The notes beneath the pieces are model-generated. The model saw only the letters and a list, made by a program, of their open reading frames with translations, made no database searches and was not told the origin of the DNA. Shown piece by piece: positions 59,428-64,000 of a DNA stretch of 64,000 nucleotides (positions within the stretch are counted from its first letter, which is position 1; each line of letters begins with the position of its first letter). The DNA comes from Ancylostoma caninum (Eukaryota > Nematoda > Chromadorea > Rhabditida > Ancylostomatidae). The translations under genes and the position numbers were made by a program. Location: NCBI GenBank assembly GCA_037903475.1, contig JBAJFG010000232.1, positions 1-64,000 of the forward strand. The letters are read 5' to 3'.

Positions 59428-59856
59428 AGGGTAATTTACACCAGCTGCGTGCGTCAGACGCACGCATCAACTTGCGAAGGATCGTCCATGAGGACCGTTT
59501 GGCATGTACATCCTTAATGAAAAGAATGTACGGCCGCCTCGAGGCCGTAAGACGGTATTTATGGTTGATGCGCGTCAAATTTGACGCGGCGATGCACAAT
59601 GCAAAACGAAGAGAAGAAGAGAATGCGCGGCAGGATGCGAATGTTCCTGGGCTTGCCGCGAACAAACAGCGTTCTAATCTTCGCCACATCGCGGAAACTT
59701 CGTGAAATTTCAGGCCGACGCGTCAGATTTGACGCTCATCAACCATAATACCGTCTAAACGCGTGCCCCTGAGCCGCGTCAGCGATGCGACTGGCCCTAT
59801 CCTTCATCATAAAGACGCACGCGCGTCAGACGCACGCATCTAGTATGAATTGCCCT
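59428..59856. mobile_element. MITE family C, copy 2, carrying a nested MITE
   Basis: It starts AGGGTAATTTACACCAGCTG and ends CTAGTATGAATTGCCCT. The interior matches copy 1 (AATGAAAAGAA, GGCCGTAA, ACGCGTGC) except for a 205-bp insertion at 59551. Confidence 0.75.
59551..59755. mobile_element. Nested 205-bp MITE with TAA duplication (PIF/Harbinger-type)
   Basis: The ends are GACGGTATTTATGGTTGATG and CATCAACCATAATACCGTC, and inside them is GCGTCAAATTTGACGC. TAA lies on both sides (59548-59550 and 59756-59758). The family C copy at 28771 has GGCCGTAAACGCGTGCG at the same place, which is the empty site. Confidence 0.85.
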
Positions 59857-61859
59857 TTGGTCTGCCCAACTTTTTAATCCGTTCCTTTTCGGATTGAAGG
59901 TTTTTCCTTCAAATCTATGCCTTTTTCATTTTTTTTTTTGCTTCAGAATCAGAATGTTGTGCCTTTACGTTCCTCGGATTGTAGTTTGCACTATGAACTC
60001 GTGCCCCACCATGAGCTGTTCCCCGGAACTCCTATTTTTCGAGTGGGTTAACGTTTTCCTTTCGTTTGCATGTTCAAAGGGGGCTTCGTAAAATTTTGGT
60101 TTTTCAAAGGGGGCTTCGTTTTGATTTTGGCCCGGGGAAGACCTCGTGCCGGGGCCTGTCTACACTTCCATGTATGAATGCATAATCATAAGGGCAATTT
60201 ATACTAGATACGTGCATCATTCGCGCGTCACACGCACGCATGAATTCTTGAGTTTTTTTTTCGTGAAGACTGCTCAACGCGGCAGACATACCATGAATGA
60301 GAATGAAGTTCGCTACGAATATCCGCCAACGTAACGTGTCTCATCTGGGTCAGAGGTGTCCGAGCTTGCCTCATGAGCCGCACGCCTTACGCACGCATGA
60401 ACTGAGCATAGTCTCACAGTTATTGGCCGAAATCAGCTGTACCGCCCTCAACTAATTCAGTGATTCTGTCGTCGAATTTATTCTTTACGTATATCTATTT
60501 TCACTTTTTCTGCTTCTCCACTTTTTCTCAGTTTTTTACTGGTATAAGTTTCTTTGCCATGCATGAACTCATAATCTGAAGAACTGAAGAAGGCGACATA
60601 GCGCCGAAACGTTGGCTCATAAGGAATAAAGGAATTTTACAATCTCGAGTATTGTTCAACAAAAGGAGTTAAATGAATCTCTATTCCTGTGCTTCTCTTT
60701 CATGAAGTCAGCCTGTTTGTCCCTAAACATCCTTAGCAATATCAGCACCACAGCAGAGGATCATGGATTATTTCATGCTTTGAAGTTTACAGACGTCAAT
60801 GCATAATAACCACCTAGCGGCTTCCTGCTTTCCATAGGTTGACAAGAACGCCTCTGAAATCATAGCTGTACTAGAGTAAAGGAATAAGTAAAGCAGTGAC
60901 ATGCAATTATTTAATCCTTTTTTAGGAGCGAAAACTTCAGAGATGAACGATCTTCTCTTCAGTGCACTACCAATTTTCCGATGACAACAGCTAACATAAA
61001 TGACAGTCGGGGGAACGCTTACTGCTATTAACTATGACTCCTCTACATGAGGCATCTGATGTTTGCCTAGTATTAAAGGCATCGCCGTGGAAATTCTCAA
61101 TTCTGAAGTGAGTCATTTACCGTGTGATCGGTTGCTAGAGAATCATAACAATAATTAGGGCACACAGAGCACTGCCTACTAGCGAAGATATTCCCGTGAA
61201 TGCTTATGTCATGACGCCCTTTGGTGTCTTCCAGCGCCAGCTCCAAGGCAAGGTCCGATAAAAATCTTGCTCACACAGATTGTTGCTCTCTGGAGTCCAC
61301 ATCATGTGTGTAGTGCCTGAAGTTGAGACCTCGATAGAAGCTCTATCGCTAGGTATGGGACAAAACGTCCGAGGGTTACGGTGGCCGTGGGAAAACGCGC
61401 GCCAACCGACAAGGGCTGCGCGAGTGCATACTGAACAACGATGGATGCTACTCACAGTCTAGCGGACACTTCATGAAACCCTCCCCACTCCATCAAACGG
61501 ACCGCTGATCTTTTGAATAAGAATTTTTTCCTACGACGCCACAACAGATGTAGGGCGCGCCGTATAACGTCGTTTGAAGGCACGGACGCCGCAAACCCGC
61601 AACCACCGTAGCGAAACTGGTCGATGGAAAGCGTTAGTTGTGGGACCTTTTCAGAAATTTCCCCATAGTTTTCGTCCCAGGCGTCGCCGTGTGCTACGAA
61701 TCCAACAGAAATCCAGGAGATGGAAATTTGCCTGTATCCGTAGCTTGCCTTTAAAGGCAGCCCCGTCGAAATTCTCGAGTGAAAGTTAAAGTGCTAGTGG
61801 TGACGCACATTGGCAGCGAATCATAAATGTTAAACGGATCGCAAAGAATCATCACTTAC
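59857..61859. other. Intergenic with repeat fragments
   Basis: It holds the family C fragment at 60191. A GAAGAAGGCGACATAGCGCC-GAAACGTTGG motif lies at about 60585-60615 and is inverted relative to 28336. Two direct-oriented TTAAAGGCA..GGAAATTCTC segments lie near 61073 and 61748. No secure gene. Confidence 0.4.
60191..60410. mobile_element. MITE family C, copy 3 (right end degraded)
   Basis: The left end AGGGCAATTTATACTAGATA is well kept. The right side has only GCCGCACGCCTTACGCACGC before the similarity fades. Confidence 0.55.
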
Positions 61860-62214
61860 CTATGAAGAAATTCGAATCGCAATGGTGAACCCAACCCCGC
61901 TGCTCGTGCTTTTGTAGCGACGACGCAGCAGTTAACAAAGACTGATTTGCAAGCTCGTATGATAGCGGCGGCTCCAGTGTGAGTGGAGCGCGAGAAGACG
62001 CACGGAAGACTTCGCGGATTTTTCGCGAGTTTCTCTCTATTTCACTATTGAGCATGAGTTCGAGGACACTGAAGAGATCCCAATTCCCCCACACCTACAG
62101 CAGCTCCCTTCCATACCAGCATTGACTCAGTTACTGACAGTGACGTGAAAGGTGACGTTGTTCAGATAGTACAGTTAAATTATTGTGAGCCATCGTCCAA
62201 TAGCGGTCATTAGT
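61860..62214 (-). CDS. Tentative two-exon fragment of an unidentified gene
   Basis: Exons 62214-62135 (acceptor CCTTTCTCAG, donor GTAACT) and 62068-61860 (acceptor CTCTTCAG, donor GTAAGT) join in phase 2 and encode about 96 residues. They include TNDRYWTMAHNNLTVLSEQR and LELMLNSEIERNSRKIREVF. The last part is LSYELANQSLLTAASSLQKH. The chain must continue in phase 1 toward lower coordinates, but I found no convincing next exon. No family recognised. Confidence 0.35.
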
Positions 62215-62520
62215 CTGAGAAAGGGTTGACGTGACGCATGTATTGGCGCAAATCTCGTCATTATTGCTGGCGTACTTGAGTAGAGCTGTAACTATATGAG
62301 TAGACTACTATCATTCTCCACCCCTTTAGTCACAAAAATTCACAGTTGAGAACTCAGTGCACTTTGGTGGCTTGAATTCTTTTGATTAAAATATCAGTCG
62401 AGATATCTAGAAATTACGGGATTTTATTGCTCAATTAAAATAAATATTCCATACATTGCCATGTTGAAAAGTGAATCAGGAAAATGCATAAGTGGGAAGA
62501 CGCATGGTGTTCTGTAGTAA

Positions 62521-63500
62521 TAGGGTGGCAAGAAAGTCTTTTGACGTTTGAGACTTTTTTCTGTTTTATTTTATTTCTCAGCACACAATAAATATTAATA
62601 ATAGAATCTACTCAACAATATAATCAACATAGCTAGCCACTGCAGTGTCTCACCTAATGGGCAGGTCAGCGGTCCCCTTCTTCTAGAATTGGAGAAGCTG
62701 GGAGTCAAAGATATCGCTGCCCTTTCAACATCTTCAATTTTGGTGAATTTTTCCTTAGATAGGAATGCCTTAAAGGCAGTGTATCACCTCGTCTTCGTGT
62801 CTGAGCTTTTACCTGATGAACACGACACGCTGAATCCAACGGTGTACCTAAAATGTTACAAAAAGTTCCTTAAATCCTACTTTTAAACGTTTTTTCGGGA
62901 CGGGATTTGTAACAGTTTGTTGAGCCGAGTGAACGCGTGAAGCCGCTGATCACATCGATCGGACACGTCTAGACGTGTTGTCCAACGCTGCAGACGTGGC
63001 GGGCAGCCAGCACATTCACGGACCGCTCCGCCCAGGTGGTCCGTGAACTGCACTTTCGGACCCTCCGAAAACGGGGTTTTCGTCATTTTTATGAGCTCTG
63101 ACGTACATCTTTGGAATTAGCATGATGAGGAGGTCTGGAGCCTGCTGGTATTTTCTGCTCACGAAACGAGGTGACACACTGCCTTTAAAGGAGCGAAATA
63201 AGTGGTGGTCAGCAGAGGCAATGCCAGAAGAATAGGGTGGGTGAGGAAACGTGTACCATCCAGCTCCTCCAATTTTTCACAGGTCTCTTCAGCTATATGG
63301 GGGTCTAGTGCCATCGTATACATGGAACAGAGTCGCCGATTTGCGTAAATGTCATCAGTGACTGTGTGTGCTTGCGTGACCAGTTCGTAATACAGTGTAC
63401 CTCGCGAAGCCCAGAAGTAGCAAAGCAGACACTTGCTTGGGTGAGGGTGCGATTTGGCTGGTCTTTTCCTTGTGGGACCCACATAGCACAATGTGTATTA
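62521..63500 (-). pseudogene. mariner transposase pseudogene (C-terminal half), split by a MITE
   Basis: Reading the minus strand from 63500, segments match mariner transposases in order: WVPQGKDQPNRTLTQASVCF, RGTLYYELVTQAHTVTDDIY, PHIAEETCEKLEEL, THPPYSSGIASADHHLFRS, then AFLSKEKFTKIEDVERA and ASYVDYIVE before a stop. They lie in shifting frames, so the gene is dead. Its 3' side ends in ACTTTCTTGCCACCCTA (62521 on the plus strand), like a mariner terminal repeat. A MITE interrupts it directly after HLFRS. The N-terminal half was not found upstream. Confidence 0.8.
62768..63188. mobile_element. MITE family D, copy 2, inserted in the mariner relic
   Basis: The ends are CTTAAAGGCAGTGTATCACC and GGTGACACACTGCCTTTAAAG. 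It follows the coding segment HHLFRS and precedes AFLSKEK of the transposase, so the break point is clear. Confidence 0.75.
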
Positions 63501-63644
63501 GAATCGTAGATCTTACGCACTAGTACGAATTGCGCCTTATCTTTTATTTTAACGATGTATGGTTTCTGTACAAATTTCATCCAACTCTTTGTTTTTGCAC
63601 AGAATCATCAAGTCATCCTCATTGTCCTTGAAAATTTTCCATTC

Positions 63645-63979
63645 AGGGAAATTTATACTAGTTGCGTGCGTAAGTCGCGCGTCAGGCGTGCACATCCATT
63701 TGCGAAGGATTTCCCATGAAGACCGGTCAACGCGGCATACACATTCTCAATGAAGAGAACGCGCACCCGCAGCGATGCCGCAAAGGCGTGCGTCCGGGCT
63801 GCGCCTGCGATGCGACTCTCCCAATATTTCATCATACGGACGTACGCGCGTCAATCGCACGTATGTTCAGCGTTGAACCCGCAAATGCATGTGTCTCACC
63901 TGCGTCAGAGCTGCGACTGGACCTACCCTCCATAGTATAGACACACGCACGTCAGTCGCACGCATCTAGCACAAGCCCT
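63645..63979. mobile_element. MITE family C, copy 4
   Basis: It starts AGGGAAATTTATACTAGTTG and ends CATCTAGCACAAGCCCT. The interior ATTTGCGAAGGATTTCCCAT and GTCAACGCGGCATACACAT matches the other copies. It has an extra, partly duplicated right part (CGTCAATCGCACG and later CGTCAGTCGCACG). Confidence 0.7.
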
Positions 63980-64000
63980 ACATATTTACTGCTAGGTACA

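Overview
This window is eukaryotic DNA, and most likely from a parasitic strongylid (hookworm-type) nematode. The genes have many short exons joined by GT..AG introns. Two start codons sit 7 bases behind a splice acceptor, as expected for spliced-leader trans-splicing. The gene content also fits: a two-domain ASP/CAP secreted protein, an ASABF-type antimicrobial peptide, and mariner relics. The window is gene-poor and crowded with small transposons and minisatellites. All gene models below were built by eye from splice-site phase and protein sense, without any database search.

Layout, left to right. Positions 1.1-2.6 kb (-) hold a five-exon gene for a 173-residue secreted protein of unknown family. 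From 5.4 to 9.0 kb there are TA-flanked inverted-repeat elements and tRNA-derived SINE-like sequence. From 10.8 to 15.6 kb there is a non-autonomous Helitron made largely of 118-bp tandem repeats, followed by two large ~80-bp minisatellites. A very small secreted peptide gene may lie at 15.85-16.06 kb (-). Positions 18.2-22.0 kb (+) hold a ten-exon polypeptide GalNAc-transferase that lacks the lectin domain and ends in HDEL. Positions 23.37-23.70 kb (-) hold a two-exon CS-alpha-beta (ASABF-type) peptide gene.

From 27.0 to 46.8 kb (-) one gene has been triplicated in tandem. It encodes a small single-pass membrane protein with a very basic juxtamembrane segment. Homology between copies extends into introns and flanks. 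Copies 1 and 3 look intact, and copy 2 is broken in its last exon. The units are separated and invaded by Helitron ends, MITEs and GC-rich hairpins. Positions 46.8-49 kb carry a hAT MITE, a mariner relic and a 951-bp element with perfect 35-bp inverted repeats.

Positions 49.8-53.5 kb (-) encode a complete 12-exon, 523-residue ASP protein with two CAP domains joined by a mucin-like (TTSSSDA)n linker. Positions 55.0-57.4 kb (-) hold a coiled-coil protein with a C-terminal membrane segment and one apparent frameshift. From 57.4 kb to the end the DNA is mainly nested MITEs, a decayed mariner transposase and one tentative gene near 62 kb.

Functional thread (inference): most recognisable products are secreted or membrane proteins. 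The window holds both a putative O-glycosylation enzyme located in the ER and a secreted protein with a Ser/Thr-rich linker of the kind such enzymes modify. The strongest candidates for something undescribed are the HDEL-tailed lectinless GalNAc-transferase and the triplicated membrane-protein family.
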